Shown here: one piece after another, positions 1 to 8,515 of the stretch | How positions within the stretch are numbered: the first letter of the stretch is position 1 | Layout of the letters: each line of letters opens with the position of its first letter | Notes under the pieces: generated by a model | What the model saw: only the letters and a program-made list of their open reading frames with translations | What the model was told of the DNA's origin: nothing | Database searches by the model: none | Translations under genes and position numbers: made by a program | Source of the DNA: Marinimicrobium hydrolyticum | GTDB lineage: Bacteria; Pseudomonadota; Gammaproteobacteria; Pseudomonadales; Cellvibrionaceae | Length of the DNA stretch: 64,000 nt | Assembly (NCBI RefSeq): GCF_030848505.1 | Contig: NZ_JAVDDU010000001.1 | Coordinates: 248,001-312,000, forward strand | Direction of reading: 5' to 3'

Positions 1-378
1 ACGGACATTCTCGACGATTTTTTCCCCCGCTACGTGAATATCATCACCTCGCCGACCTATCGGGACGATATTCTGGAAGTGCGCATCGAGGGCCACACCT
101 CCAGCGACTGGGGTAACGAACCGCCGGAAGTGGCGTACATTCGCAATATGGACCTATCCCAGGCCCGAACTCGAACGACCGTAGAGCATCTATTGCGGTT
201 GCCGGAGGTGCACGACGAGCGGGATTGGCTGAAAGCGCACCTGACGGCCAATGGCCTTTCGTCCTCACAGCCCGTTATCGTGGATGGGGCGGAGGATCCG
301 GCGCGTTCGCGCCGGGTGGAGTTTCGGTTGCGCACAGACGCCGAATCCCGGATCGAAACATTGTTGCAGGGGCAGTAG
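1..378 (+). CDS. OmpA/MotB-like C-terminal domain protein (5' truncated by window)
   Basis: The reading frame is open from base 1, so only the last 125 residues are visible and the start lies outside the window. The visible part reads as an OmpA/MotB-type peptidoglycan-binding domain: a strand leading into RIEGHTSSDWG, then an AYIRNMDLSQARTR helix (compare the GHTD...N..LS..RA pattern of the family), and near the end SRRVEFRLRTD, matching the family's closing R.VE..l strand. Such domains anchor outer-membrane or flagellar-stator-like proteins to the cell wall. The N-terminal half is missing, so it cannot be said whether this is a MotB/ZorB-like stator subunit or an OmpA-like lipoprotein. The stop codon TAG is formed from a TA target site plus the first base of the adjacent MITE-like element. 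Removing the element restores TAA at the same place, so the protein itself is not shortened. Confidence 0.75.
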   Translation, partial: TDILDDFFPRYVNIITSPTYRDDILEVRIEGHTSSDWGNEPPEVAYIRNMDLSQARTRTTVEHLLRLPEVHDERDWLKAHLTANGLSSSQPVIVDGAEDPARSRRVEFRLRTDAESRIETLLQGQ

Positions 379-677
379 GGCCTGTTCACACTAATTCAAT
401 CATCACTGCTGGAGGCCATTTTTTTAGCCCAGCAAGCGGAACGCCGTCCGGGCAAGAAGGAGTGTCGTGTAGTGAGTCTACATAAACGACTGATAACGCA
501 GCTGGGTGGAAAAATGGCCCCAGCCCTTCGGGTTGTGCCTAAAAAGCCACCACTCGTCGTTGCTCGTCGCTCATTTGGGGCTACCAAACCGCGCTCCTTG
601 CGTCGGAGTGCCGCATCACTAGATTGGTGGTATTTTAGTCACAACAGTGACGATTGCATTAGTGTGAACAGGCCCTA
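376..677. mobile_element. MITE-like non-autonomous element with ~34 bp terminal inverted repeats and TA flanks
   Basis: The element runs from 378 to 675 and is bounded by TA dinucleotides at 376-377 and 676-677. Its ends are inverted repeats: gggcctgttcacactaat at the left (378-395) is perfectly mirrored at the right (658-675). The match continues inward to about 34 bp (378-411 against 642-675) with three mismatches. The interior has no plausible gene; its short frames have no domain-like character. Long terminal repeats, TA duplication, about 300 bp and no transposase are the hallmarks of a MITE mobilised by an IS630/Tc1-like or IS5-group transposase. Which family is not determinable here. 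It sits exactly between an OmpA-domain gene and the next gene. Confidence 0.85.
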
Positions 678-679
678 AC

Positions 680-1219
680 GTGGAACTGCCGGACTTTCTA
701 GGCTTCGAAGACTTTAATCGCGTGCGTAGCCGCATGGGGGCTGAACGCCTGGGCGCCTTCGAGTTCTTTGATCCGCGCCTGCACCTGACCGCTGATGAAC
801 GGGTGCGCCTGGCGGGTGGTATAGAGGCAGGGTGGAGCGTATTGCGCTGCTTGCATGACTACACGCTGGCCTACAAAAACAGCCGGGTTTTGCTCTGGGT
901 GCAAGTTGCCGGTACGGACCCGGAGGCGCAGATCTATCATCTAGCCTACTGTCGCACCTTGCAGAAATTACGTCGGGAGCGGCCAGAGCAGCGCTTGGGA
1001 CTGGGAACCCGCCTACCCGACACAGACACTTGGCCTAAACGGGTGTGTGCATCTTGTTTGCAACAGCTGCAATTCCAGGGCTACGACGCGGCCCGTACTC
1101 GCCATCGGAATTACAGTGAACGGGTATTGGAGGACTTTGACCTGGAAGCCTTCTTTCGCCAGTATCCTGTCTACCCGCTGGCCTCTAAAGTCTTGCTGGC
1201 CTTGGATTCAGTGGGATGA
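680..1219 (+). CDS. Conserved hypothetical protein with CxxC motif
   Basis: This 179-residue protein starts at GTG 680. I do not recognise the family with certainty. Its C-terminal third carries a CASC (CxxC) motif at about residues 122-125, then a basic stretch and an acidic/aromatic segment, FDLEAFFRQYP. A single CxxC plus upstream cysteines could bind zinc or form part of a nuclease-like fold, but no second CxxC is present. There is no signal peptide or membrane segment, so it is probably cytoplasmic. Without the MITE-like insert, this GTG would lie one base after the TAA of the OmpA-domain gene, with AGGGG about 9 bases before it. The two genes therefore were probably translationally coupled. 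The insert has removed that ribosome-binding site and leaves only a weak CAGG. A downstream ATG at about residue 19 is an alternative start. Confidence 0.7.
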   Translation: MELPDFLGFEDFNRVRSRMGAERLGAFEFFDPRLHLTADERVRLAGGIEAGWSVLRCLHDYTLAYKNSRVLLWVQVAGTDPEAQIYHLAYCRTLQKLRRERPEQRLGLGTRLPDTDTWPKRVCASCLQQLQFQGYDAARTRHRNYSERVLEDFDLEAFFRQYPVYPLASKVLLALDSVG

Positions 1220-1405
1220 GGGCGTGTCCCCGTCATCGGCCACATAGGCAAAGTAATCCTGCTCCAGGGAGCGATTAGGCGCGCGCCGGTCAGTGGATTT
1301 GCGTCTTTTACGATGATAGAGATCCAGCGGCATGTTTTTGCAGGGGTCGCGATCCAGGCGCCGATCGCCGCTGCGGCGACGATCCATAAAGATTTTACGA
1401 GGCAT
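1208..1405 (-). CDS. Small arginine-rich conserved hypothetical protein
   Basis: This is a 65-residue, strongly basic protein with paired DRR/RR repeats (MDRRRSGDRR near the start, HRKRRKSTDRR in the middle) and the phrase DPCKNMPLDLYHRKRR between them. The patterned arginine-aspartate repeats and the lack of frame-shadow character argue that it is translated; similar short DRR-rich proteins are annotated as hypothetical in pseudomonads and relatives. I chose ATG 1405 over TTG 1420 because it is the stronger codon and follows an AAGAG stretch. The 3' end overlaps the 3' end of the convergent CxxC gene by 12 bp. The function is unknown; nucleic-acid binding would be a guess from charge alone. 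Confidence 0.6.
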   Translation of the reverse strand: MPRKIFMDRRRSGDRRLDRDPCKNMPLDLYHRKRRKSTDRRAPNRSLEQDYFAYVADDGDTPSSH

Positions 1406-1569
1406 GCTCTTGGTACCCAATGTCCAAAGTATCGTCCAGTGGTGAGATTCCTTGCGTTGAGCGCCAGATCACTACAGTTTAGCCGTTTATTGATAAAATG
1501 CCGCTTAATTTTCCTTCTGAAGCCTAAAATCGGTGCTTGGGAAGCTATTTCTACGATTTGAGAGAAGCC

Positions 1570-1887
1570 ATGAACCCTGTGGAAAGCCAGATACAAGCCA
1601 AGTTGACCGCTGAATTCGAACCCTTGCATCTCGAGGTGGTGAACGAGAGCAGCCAACACAATGTGCCCCCGGGCTCGGAGAGCCATTTCAAGGTTGTGCT
1701 GGTGAGTGCGGCCTTCAGTGGCAAGCGCCAGGTTCAGCGGCATCAAGCCATTTATGCGCTTTTGGCCGAGGAGCTAAACGGCGGTGTCCACGCCCTAGCC
1801 CTGCACACTTACAGCCCGGACGAGTGGTCCGGCCCCATGTCAGTACCCGAGTCGCCCCAGTGCCTCGGCGGTGGTCGCCGTTCGTGA
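1570..1887 (+). CDS. bolA: BolA family protein
   Basis: This 105-residue protein has the BolA/IbaG fold signature: an N-terminal helix (MNPVESQIQAKLTAEF), a strand with the HLEVVNESSQHNVPPGSESHFKVVLVS pattern typical of BolA (split here by spaces only in the family, not in this protein), and the closing helix FSGKRQVQRHQAIYALLAEEL, with the conserved histidine used for Fe-S/glutaredoxin partnering. BolA proteins pair with monothiol glutaredoxins in Fe-S cluster trafficking and influence cell shape and stress responses. The start is ATG 1570; an upstream in-frame TTG/GTG extension has no family similarity. The next gene, trhO, follows 75 bp downstream on the same strand. The C-terminal tail (ESPQCLGGGRRS) is variable in the family. 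Confidence 0.9.
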   Translation: MNPVESQIQAKLTAEFEPLHLEVVNESSQHNVPPGSESHFKVVLVSAAFSGKRQVQRHQAIYALLAEELNGGVHALALHTYSPDEWSGPMSVPESPQCLGGGRRS

Positions 1888-1962
1888 CTGCGAGCTGGTC
1901 TGCACGGGCTCTGAAAACGTTTATAATGCCCGCTTTCGCGTCGTATCCAGGTTTATGATCCC

Positions 1963-2904
1963 ATGAGTATTGTTGTTGCTGCCCTGTACAAATTTGCGTC
2001 CCTGCCAGACTACCAGCAGTTGAGCGACCCTTTGAAACAGCAGTGTGAGAGGCTCGGTCTCAAGGGCACCTTGTTGCTGGCCGAGGAGGGCATCAATGGC
2101 ACCGTAGCAGGCAGCCGCGAAGGCATTGATGGCTTACTGGACTACTTGCGGTCCGACCCTCGCTTGGCGGATGTGGAGCACAAAGAAGCCCTACACGAAG
2201 ATATGCCGTTCTATCGCATGAAGGTTAAGCTGAAACGCGAAATCGTTACCATGGGGGTGGAGGGCATAGACCCGCGCCATGTGGTGGGCACCTACGTAGC
2301 ACCGCAAGATTGGAATCAATTGATCAGCGACCCGGATGTAGTGGTGGTGGACACGCGCAATCACTACGAATACGCCATCGGCTCCTTCGAGCGGGCACTC
2401 GATCCACAAACTGAAACTTTTCGGGAGTTTCCCGAGTACGTGGAACAGAACCTGGACCCAAGCAAACACAAGAAGGTCGCCATGTTCTGCACTGGCGGCA
2501 TTCGCTGTGAGAAAGCTACGGCGTACTTGAAGCAACAAGGTTTTGATGAGGTGTATCACCTTCAGGGGGGAATCCTGAAGTATTTGGAGGAGGTGCCCAA
2601 AGAGCAGAGCCTGTGGCGCGGTGAGTGCTTTGTGTTCGACAACCGCGTAGCGGTGAATCACGATCTTGAGCAAGGCTCCTACGATCAGTGCCACGGCTGC
2701 CGGCATCCTATCACCGAGGCTGATAAGCAGTCCGAATTTTACATGAAAGGCGTCAGCTGCCCCCGCTGTTATGACACCTTGACGGAAGATCAAAAAACGC
2801 GTTTTCGCGAGCGCCAAAAACAGATGGAGTTGGCTCGGCAACGCAATCAAGTACATTTGGGTGCGCCGCCTCCGGCCAGACAGAAGATTGCCGGCCGAGG
2901 CTAA
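1963..2904 (+). CDS. trhO: tRNA uridine(34) hydroxylase, rhodanese type (TrhO/YceA)
   Basis: This 313-residue cytosolic enzyme performs the oxygen-dependent hydroxylation of U34 in tRNAs, the first step to 5-methoxyuridine/cmo5U. The N-terminal acylphosphatase-like part contains [15 protein letters not shown]. The rhodanese domain runs from about residue 120 to 215 with [13 protein letters not shown] and the active-site loop [10 protein letters not shown]; the catalytic cysteine is C176. A C-terminal zinc-ribbon-like section has CHGC and CPRC pairs, as in YceA. Length and motif order match the family. It starts at ATG 1963, and the small gene downstream begins 33 bp after its stop, suggesting co-transcription. 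Confidence 0.95.
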   Translation: MSIVVAALYKFASLPDYQQLSDPLKQQCERLGLKGTLLLAEEGINGTVAGSREGIDGLLDYLRSDPRLADVEHKEALHEDMPFYRMKVKLKREIVTMGVEGIDPRHVVGTYVAPQDWNQLISDPDVVVVDTRNHYEYAIGSFERALDPQTETFREFPEYVEQNLDPSKHKKVAMFCTGGIRCEKATAYLKQQGFDEVYHLQGGILKYLEEVPKEQSLWRGECFVFDNRVAVNHDLEQGSYDQCHGCRHPITEADKQSEFYMKGVSCPRCYDTLTEDQKTRFRERQKQMELARQRNQVHLGAPPPARQKIAGRG

Positions 2905-2937
2905 GGCCAACAATTAATCATCGCAGCGAGTATTACT

Positions 2938-3270
2938 ATGCAACCAAGCAGTTTTGACGGGTGGGAAATCAATTTGGCCGAGGGCCGGGCTCTGCACCGT
3001 ACCGGCTTCAGTCTTCAGGTGGAAGGAGACCCCAAAGATCCGTCCGCCGTGGCCCCCGGCAATCCACCCAATCATTTGAGCGTGGCTGAGCAGGCGAGCC
3101 TCCTGCGCGAGGGTATGGCCGCCCTGGCCGCTGCCTCCGGGCCCGCCGTCCGCTCAGGCCCGAGAGTCAAAAGCCGCGCTCAACAGGAGGCAGAGGCTCA
3201 AGCCAAGCTGTTTGCCGAGCGCAGTGACAAACCAACGCGACCGCGCCTGTCTTTGAAAAAATCCTCTTAA
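2938..3270 (+). CDS. Small conserved hypothetical protein, copy 1 (GDPKDPSAV family)
   Basis: This 110-residue soluble protein is not a family I can name. It is clearly paralogous to the protein at 45514-45825. Both open with FD.WE..L..G.A.H..G.SL..EGDPKDPSAV, continue with Q.(S/R)LLREG.AALAAA, and end in a basic A..LFA.R...P.RP.L.L tail. The block EGDPKDPSAV is identical in the two, so this is a conserved motif. There is no signal peptide, membrane segment or cysteine. It follows trhO by 33 bp and is followed by a strong hairpin terminator, so it probably ends a bolA/trhO transcription unit. A small regulatory or adaptor role is possible but not shown. Confidence 0.75.
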   Translation: MQPSSFDGWEINLAEGRALHRTGFSLQVEGDPKDPSAVAPGNPPNHLSVAEQASLLREGMAALAAASGPAVRSGPRVKSRAQQEAEAQAKLFAERSDKPTRPRLSLKKSS

Positions 3271-3300
3271 TACCCGCAAACGGACGTGCTATTTATGGAT

Positions 3301-3330
3301 GAAGTCAGACGCGCGCTGACTTCGTTTTGA
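3301..3330 (+). terminator. Rho-independent terminator after the small conserved gene
   Basis: GAAGTCAG at 3301-3308 pairs perfectly with CTGACTTC at 3316-3323 across a 7-base loop. GTTTTGATTT follows directly. It lies 31 bp after the stop codon of the preceding gene and before the ABC operon. Confidence 0.75.
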
Positions 3331-3400
3331 TTTGGCACAAGGTTTTGACCGCGCGATACTGTAGTCTGTTCATTCAAACCAGTGCGTTAGCGAGTGTGCC

Positions 3401-4123
3401 ATGGTCGGGACAGAAACCGCGCAAGCCGTTTTTCACACCCGGGGCCTGACCCGGGTTTTTCGTATGGGAGAAGTCGAAATCCATGCCTTACGCGGCGTGG
3501 ACATGGACCTGTACCCCGGCGAGTTCGTGGTGTTGTTGGGGGCCTCGGGTAGCGGTAAGTCGACCTTACTGAATATACTCGGTGGCCTGGATGCGGGCAC
3601 CAGCGGGGAAGTCTGGTATCGCGGCAAAGACCTCAGCCACGCCAGCGAAAAAGTGCTCACGGATTTTCGTCGTTACCACGTCGGTTTTGTCTTTCAGTTC
3701 TACAATCTCATTCCCAGCCTGACCGCACGCGAAAATGTCGCCATAGTGACCGACATTGCACGCGACCCCATGACCCCTGAGGAAGCCCTGGAGCTGGTGA
3801 GCTTAACGGAGCGCATGGATCACTTCCCGGCACAAATGTCCGGCGGTGAGCAGCAGCGGGTCGCCATCGCCCGCGCCATCGCCAAAAAACCCGAAGTACT
3901 GCTCTGTGACGAACCCACCGGCGCTTTGGATTCCAAAACTGGAATCAAGGTGCTGGAAGTGCTGCTGGATATCAACCGCCGCTTGGGCACCACCACGGCA
4001 GTGATCACTCATAACGCGGTAATTTCTGATATCGCCAATCGCACCATCCGTTTAAGCGATGGACGCGTGAGTGAGGTGATCGATAACCCCAATCCCGTCA
4101 CTACCGATCAGTTGCATTGGTAA
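3401..4123 (+). CDS. ABC transporter ATP-binding protein (MacB/LolD-like)
   Basis: This 240-residue ATPase powers a three-part ABC exporter with the next two genes. Walker A is GASGSGKST at residues 47-55, the Q-loop is around FVFQFYNL, the ABC signature [13 protein letters not shown] begins at 147, and Walker B with the catalytic glutamate is [11 protein letters not shown] at 167-177. The [11 protein letters not shown] form and the [11 protein letters not shown] continuation are typical of the LolD/MacB/DevA class that pairs with FtsX-type permeases. It ends TAATG, with the stop overlapping the ATG of the permease gene by one base, so translation is coupled. The exported substrate is not evident. 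No outer-membrane TolC gene is nearby. Confidence 0.92.
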   Translation: MVGTETAQAVFHTRGLTRVFRMGEVEIHALRGVDMDLYPGEFVVLLGASGSGKSTLLNILGGLDAGTSGEVWYRGKDLSHASEKVLTDFRRYHVGFVFQFYNLIPSLTARENVAIVTDIARDPMTPEEALELVSLTERMDHFPAQMSGGEQQRVAIARAIAKKPEVLLCDEPTGALDSKTGIKVLEVLLDINRRLGTTTAVITHNAVISDIANRTIRLSDGRVSEVIDNPNPVTTDQLHW

Positions 4124-6483
4124 TGCGTACTCTGCACATCAAACTGTGGCGCAACCTCTGGACCTTGAAGGGCCAGGGCGGGGCGATTGCGTCAGTGATC
4201 GCCATCGGCGTAGCCATGTTTGTGATGTCGTTTACTTCGCTCGATGCGCTGCGGGCGAGCCAGGAAAGCGTCTACCAAAATCAGCGCTTTGCGCATGTGT
4301 TTGCCAATCTCAAGCGCGCTCCCGAGTCGCTCGCCGAAAGGCTGCGCGAGGTGCCGGGTGTCGCTACTTTGGAAACTCGCGTGCAAGCACCGGTGAATAT
4401 CCAAATGGAGGATTTCGATCAGCCAATCACCGGGCTGGTGCTGTCCATTCCTGACGGACAACAACCGCAGTTGAACCGCCTATTCTTGCGCAGCGGGCAA
4501 CTGCCCGATGCACACCGAACGGATCAGGTGTTGGTGAGTGAGGCTTTTGCCGAAGCTCATGAGTTACAACCGGGTGATCGACTGTCGGTGGTTATCAATG
4601 GTCGCTATCAACAATTGCTGGTTAGTGGCGTGGCGTTGTCTCCGGAGTTTATTTATCAAATTCGTCCCGGCGATATCATGCCGGACTTTTCCCGCTACGG
4701 GATCTTATGGATGAATCGCAGCGCCGTGGAAGCGGCGTTCAACATGGATGGCGCTTTTAATAATCTGAGTCTGACCTTGTCTCCCGGTTACAGCGCCGAA
4801 AGTGTCATTGCCGGTTTGGACAACATACTCGCCCCGTGGGGCGGGCTCGGAGCCTACGGCCGCGACGACCAGTTGTCCCACCGTTATTTGGAGGAGGAGC
4901 TGACGCAGTTGGAAACCATGGCGCTGTTTCTGCCGTTGATTTTTATCGGCGTGGCGGCATTTTTGCTCAATGTGGTGGCGGCGCGTTTGATCCGAACTCA
5001 GCGTGAACAAATTGCCGTATTAAAAGCCTTTGGTTACAACAGCTTCGCCATTGCCAGCCACTACTCAGCGTTGGTTCTGGTGGTGGTACTTATAGGCTCT
5101 GCGATTGGCGTGTTTCTTGGAGTCTGGATAGCCAGTGGGTTGGCGGGCATTTATCAAGAGTTTTTCCGCTTTCCCTGGCTAGAGTTCAGCGTGCGACCCG
5201 GTGTGGCGCTAGCGGCGATCGTTATTGCCGGTGGGGCCACTTTAGTGGGCACCCTGAGTGCGGTGTATCGAGCCTTCAGCCTGCCTCCAGCAGAAGCCAT
5301 GCGCCCCGAGCCGCCAGCGAACTTCCGGCGCACTCTGGTTGAGCGCATGGGTATCACCTGGCTGAGTCAGCCGAGCCGGATTATTTTGCGCAACCTGGAA
5401 CGGCAGCCAGTAAAGGCGGGGATGTCCATACTAGGTATCGGTTTGGCGGTAGCGTTGGTGATGCTCACCGGGTTTATGAGGGGCTCTGTGTCTTATATGC
5501 TCGATGTGCAGTTTCGCTTGGCGCAAAAGCAGGATATCACCGTTACCTTTAATGAACCCGCAGCAGGCCGGACCATTCACGAACTGCGTGCCTTGCCTGG
5601 AGTTCGTTACGCCGAAGGTTTCCGCACTGCCCCCGCCATACTTCGTTATGGACACAGAGAATACCGCGGAGCCGTCCAGGGCTATGTGCCGGAGAGCCAG
5701 CTGTTCACCGTGCTGGATGCCGAACTCCAACCCATCGAAATGCCGCGTGAGGGGGTGCTTCTCACCGACCATTTGGCACGTATGCTTGGCATAGAGCCCG
5801 GCGATATTTTACAAGTGAGTGTTCAAGAAGGTCGACGACCCGAACTGAATATCCCGGTTGCCGGTCTGGTGACCGAATTCATCGGTGTGGGCGCCTATAT
5901 GCACCGGGATACCTTAACTCGCCTGCTACGAGAGGATGACACCATCAGCGGTGCCTTTCTCGCCATTGAGCCGGAACACCAGAGCGAGCTGAACCGGCGC
6001 CTGGAAAACATTCCGCGTATCGCCGGGGTTAATTTTCGCGAGAACGTGATCACCGCTTTTAACGAGGCGATGGATGAAACGGTATTGATGTTTACCTTGT
6101 TCAGCATGGTAATGGCCGGCTCCATCGCCTTTGCCGTGGTGTACAACAATGCTCGCATTGCCTTTGCGGAGCGGGGGCGGGAGCTGGCCAGTTTGCGGGT
6201 ACTGGGTTTTACCCGCGCGGAAGTTTCTTTTATTTTGCTGGGAGAATTGCTGCTACTGACGTTTATTGCCATGCCGGTGGGCTTCGCGCTGGGCATTGGT
6301 TTAAGTTGGCTACTCACCTGGGGCATGCAGACCGATCTGTACCGCATTCCGCTGGTGATTACCCCGCAAACCTACGCAACGGGAGCGCTCGTGGTACTGA
6401 CGGCTACGTTCTTGTCGGCCCTGATCATTGGCCGCTCCTTGGCAAAATTGGATATGGTTTCGGCCCTGAAAGCCGCGGAATAG
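4123..6483 (+). CDS. FtsX-like ABC transporter permease
   Basis: This 786-residue inner-membrane permease consists of two FtsX-type halves. The first has an N-terminal transmembrane helix (about residues 20-40), a large periplasmic domain, and three helices around 265-390 ending in an EAMRPEPP coupling segment. The second repeats the plan, with a helix near 430-450, a periplasmic domain, and three helices from about 650 to the C-terminus, closing with the DMVSALKAAE coupling motif. This ~800-residue, eight-helix layout is that of permeases working with HlyD-type adaptors. I chose ATG 4123 ([13 protein letters not shown]) over the upstream TTG because it overlaps the ATPase stop. The adaptor gene follows 9 bp after its stop. 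Confidence 0.9.
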   Translation: MRTLHIKLWRNLWTLKGQGGAIASVIAIGVAMFVMSFTSLDALRASQESVYQNQRFAHVFANLKRAPESLAERLREVPGVATLETRVQAPVNIQMEDFDQPITGLVLSIPDGQQPQLNRLFLRSGQLPDAHRTDQVLVSEAFAEAHELQPGDRLSVVINGRYQQLLVSGVALSPEFIYQIRPGDIMPDFSRYGILWMNRSAVEAAFNMDGAFNNLSLTLSPGYSAESVIAGLDNILAPWGGLGAYGRDDQLSHRYLEEELTQLETMALFLPLIFIGVAAFLLNVVAARLIRTQREQIAVLKAFGYNSFAIASHYSALVLVVVLIGSAIGVFLGVWIASGLAGIYQEFFRFPWLEFSVRPGVALAAIVIAGGATLVGTLSAVYRAFSLPPAEAMRPEPPANFRRTLVERMGITWLSQPSRIILRNLERQPVKAGMSILGIGLAVALVMLTGFMRGSVSYMLDVQFRLAQKQDITVTFNEPAAGRTIHELRALPGVRYAEGFRTAPAILRYGHREYRGAVQGYVPESQLFTVLDAELQPIEMPREGVLLTDHLARMLGIEPGDILQVSVQEGRRPELNIPVAGLVTEFIGVGAYMHRDTLTRLLREDDTISGAFLAIEPEHQSELNRRLENIPRIAGVNFRENVITAFNEAMDETVLMFTLFSMVMAGSIAFAVVYNNARIAFAERGRELASLRVLGFTRAEVSFILLGELLLLTFIAMPVGFALGIGLSWLLTWGMQTDLYRIPLVITPQTYATGALVVLTATFLSALIIGRSLAKLDMVSALKAAE

Positions 6484-6492
6484 GACACGATT

Positions 6493-7683
6493 ATGCACAT
6501 GCCCAAGAAACGCACCTTAATACTAACCGCAGTGGGAGCTGCCGTGGTGATTGTCATTGCCTACAGTTTTCGGGCACCCGCCGCGCTGGTGGATAGCGCC
6601 GTTGTTGAGCGAGGGCACTTCCAACAAGTCGTGGAAGAAGAGGGGCGCACGCGTTTGCCGAATCGTTACCAGGTATCAGCGCCAGTGGCCGGTTACTTGA
6701 GCCGTGTACAACTGGAACCGGGGGATGAGCTGGCACAAGGGGCGGAGCTGTTCAGAATCAACCCCGCTCCCGCCGTGCCCCTGGATGCGCGCAGCCGCAG
6801 CCAAGCAGAGGCGGCTCTGGCGCGCGCGGAATCGGCGTTGGATGCGGCGCGCACCCTGGTGGAGGCGGAGCAGGCACGCGCGGAATTGGCGGAGGCAGAG
6901 TTGGAGCGTATTGAGCGCTTGGTAACGGAGGGGCACATGCCCCGGGAGAGTCTTGATCGGGCGCAAGCGGAAGCACGGCGCGCGGCCGCGAGTTTACGTT
7001 CAGCTCGTTTTGGCGTCGATGTAGCCCGCTACGAACGCGATAGCGCTCGTGCCAGCGTCGCCATTGTCGGCGGCGAACAGGGCCAGAATCCCATTCCAGT
7101 GAATGCGCCGGTAGGCGGAGTGGTGCTAACCCGCGAGCGTCAAAGCGAGGGCATGGTGCAGGCGGGAGAACCGATTCTGACTCTCGGTGACTTGGCCAGT
7201 TTGGAAGTGGAAGTGGATGTCCTGTCGCCGGATGCGGTTCGATTGCGCCCGGGTATGCGCGTTGAGATTGAACGCTGGGGCGGTGAGGAAAACCTACCGG
7301 GTCGCGTTCGCCGGGTGGAGCCCTCGGGTTTTACTCGTTTTTCCGCCCTTGGGGTGGAGGAGCAACGAGTGTGGGTGATCGTCGACTTTGATACCCGACG
7401 TGAACACTGGCAACACCTGGGGGATGGCTACCGGGTAGAGGCGCGCTTTATTCTTTGGGAGGGCAGCGATGTGCTCCAGATTCCCGCCAGTGCGCTGTTT
7501 CGAGAGGGGGATGCCTGGGGCGTTTTTGTGATTGAAAATGGCCGAGCCCGCCACCGCTCTGTAACGCCAGGCCGACGCTCGGGGCTAATGGCAGAAGTGC
7601 GTTCAGGGTTGTCCGAAGGCGAGCGAGTGGTGCTGCACCCCGGACAAGATATAGGCGAGGGCAGCCGGGTGCAGACCCGTTAA
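6493..7683 (+). CDS. HlyD-family periplasmic adaptor (membrane fusion protein)
   Basis: This 396-residue protein links the ABC permease to an outer-membrane channel. It has a short basic N-terminus and a single membrane anchor (LILTAVGAAVVIVIAYSF, about residues 9-26), then a first lipoyl half-motif near RYQVSAPVAGYLSRV. A long Ala/Glu/Arg-rich helical hairpin spans about residues 90-190, and a second lipoyl half follows at VNAPVGGVVLTRERQSEGMVQAGEPI. Beta-barrel and membrane-proximal domains finish the protein. This order is diagnostic of HlyD/MacA/DevB adaptors. ATG 6493 and ATG 6499 are both possible starts and differ by two residues. The gene ends the operon and converges on wrbA, 28 bp away. 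Confidence 0.9.
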   Translation: MHMPKKRTLILTAVGAAVVIVIAYSFRAPAALVDSAVVERGHFQQVVEEEGRTRLPNRYQVSAPVAGYLSRVQLEPGDELAQGAELFRINPAPAVPLDARSRSQAEAALARAESALDAARTLVEAEQARAELAEAELERIERLVTEGHMPRESLDRAQAEARRAAASLRSARFGVDVARYERDSARASVAIVGGEQGQNPIPVNAPVGGVVLTRERQSEGMVQAGEPILTLGDLASLEVEVDVLSPDAVRLRPGMRVEIERWGGEENLPGRVRRVEPSGFTRFSALGVEEQRVWVIVDFDTRREHWQHLGDGYRVEARFILWEGSDVLQIPASALFREGDAWGVFVIENGRARHRSVTPGRRSGLMAEVRSGLSEGERVVLHPGQDIGEGSRVQTR

Positions 7684-7711
7684 GGGTACCCTTCACCTTT
7701 ACCCGCTTACA

Positions 7712-8317
7712 TTAGTGAGCGCTTTGTTTTTGCGCTATTTTGGCCACATGCTCGCCTTGGAAGCGGGCGATGGTGAGCTCGTTCTCGCTCGGTTGGCGCG
7801 AGCCGTCACCTGCAGCCATAGTCGCGGCCCCGTAGGGTGATCCGCCCATGATTTCAGTCATGTCAGTCAGTGCCTGACAGGAATAAGGCACACCCACAAT
7901 GATCATGCCCTGATGCAGTAAGGTGGTGTGAAAAGACGTCACTGTGGTTTCCTGGCCGCCGTGCTGGGTCGCGGTAGAAGTAAATACGCTACCCACTTTA
8001 CCGACCAACGTGCCGTTCATCCAATGCCCGCCGGTTTGGTCCAGGAAGTTGCGCATTTGCGCGCACATATTGCCGAAGCGGGTGGGGGTGCCAAAAATAA
8101 TGGCATCGTAGTCAGACAATTCAGCGGTGGTGGCCTCAGGTGCTTCTTGGTCCAATTTTGCGCCCGCTTTTTTGGCCACGTCTTCAGGCATAATTTCTGG
8201 CACACGCTTCAACGTCACTTCCACTCCGTCGACTTGGCGCGCGCCTTCGGCTACGGCTTTGGCCATGGTTTCTACGTGGCCGTACATACTGTAATACAGA
8301 ACTAGTACCTTGGTCAT
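7712..8317 (-). CDS. wrbA: NAD(P)H:quinone oxidoreductase WrbA
   Basis: This 201-residue flavodoxin-like enzyme reduces quinones by two electrons using FMN, protecting against redox cycling. The FMN phosphate loop is [12 protein letters not shown] at residues 8-19. Further family blocks are [24 protein letters not shown] and [14 protein letters not shown], and near the C-terminus the [24 protein letters not shown] block of WrbA type IV. Length fits the family (about 198). It is preceded by ATPase and ldhA genes on the same strand with a 198 bp gap, so it may have its own promoter. CAGGAGCG precedes the ATG. Confidence 0.95.
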   Translation of the reverse strand: MTKVLVLYYSMYGHVETMAKAVAEGARQVDGVEVTLKRVPEIMPEDVAKKAGAKLDQEAPEATTAELSDYDAIIFGTPTRFGNMCAQMRNFLDQTGGHWMNGTLVGKVGSVFTSTATQHGGQETTVTSFHTTLLHQGMIIVGVPYSCQALTDMTEIMGGSPYGAATMAAGDGSRQPSENELTIARFQGEHVAKIAQKQSAH

Positions 8318-8469
8318 GATTCGCTCCTGTCGTTAAATGTTTCAAAAGCGCTTAAACAACCTCTCGGCTTAGAGGCGCAAGCGTTGTGTGCACAACAACA
8401 CTGAGGAAGACTAGGCAAGGCTAACAGGAGTCGAAGCGAGCGGGCAAAGATTGACTTTACATTAATTAA

Positions 8470-8507
8470 CGGTCGGCGGCCGATTCAAAATCGAGGCCGC
8501 TCAGAGC
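8470..8507 (-). other. Stem-loop between the P-type ATPase and wrbA
   Basis: A GCGGCCGAT...ATCGAGGCCGC imperfect hairpin lies just beyond the ATPase stop codon in the 198 bp gap before wrbA. It has no clear U-run on the minus strand, so it could be an mRNA-end stabiliser or weak terminator rather than a canonical one. The rest of the gap holds nothing recognisable. Confidence 0.4.
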
Positions 8508-8515
8508 GCATTTTC

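Noticed and set aside
396-678. Short ORFs inside the MITE-like element
   Set aside because: They have no domain or ribosome site and cross the terminal repeats.
2191-2913. 240-codon frame opposite trhO
   Set aside because: It is antisense to a clear, conserved gene and has no recognisable domain.
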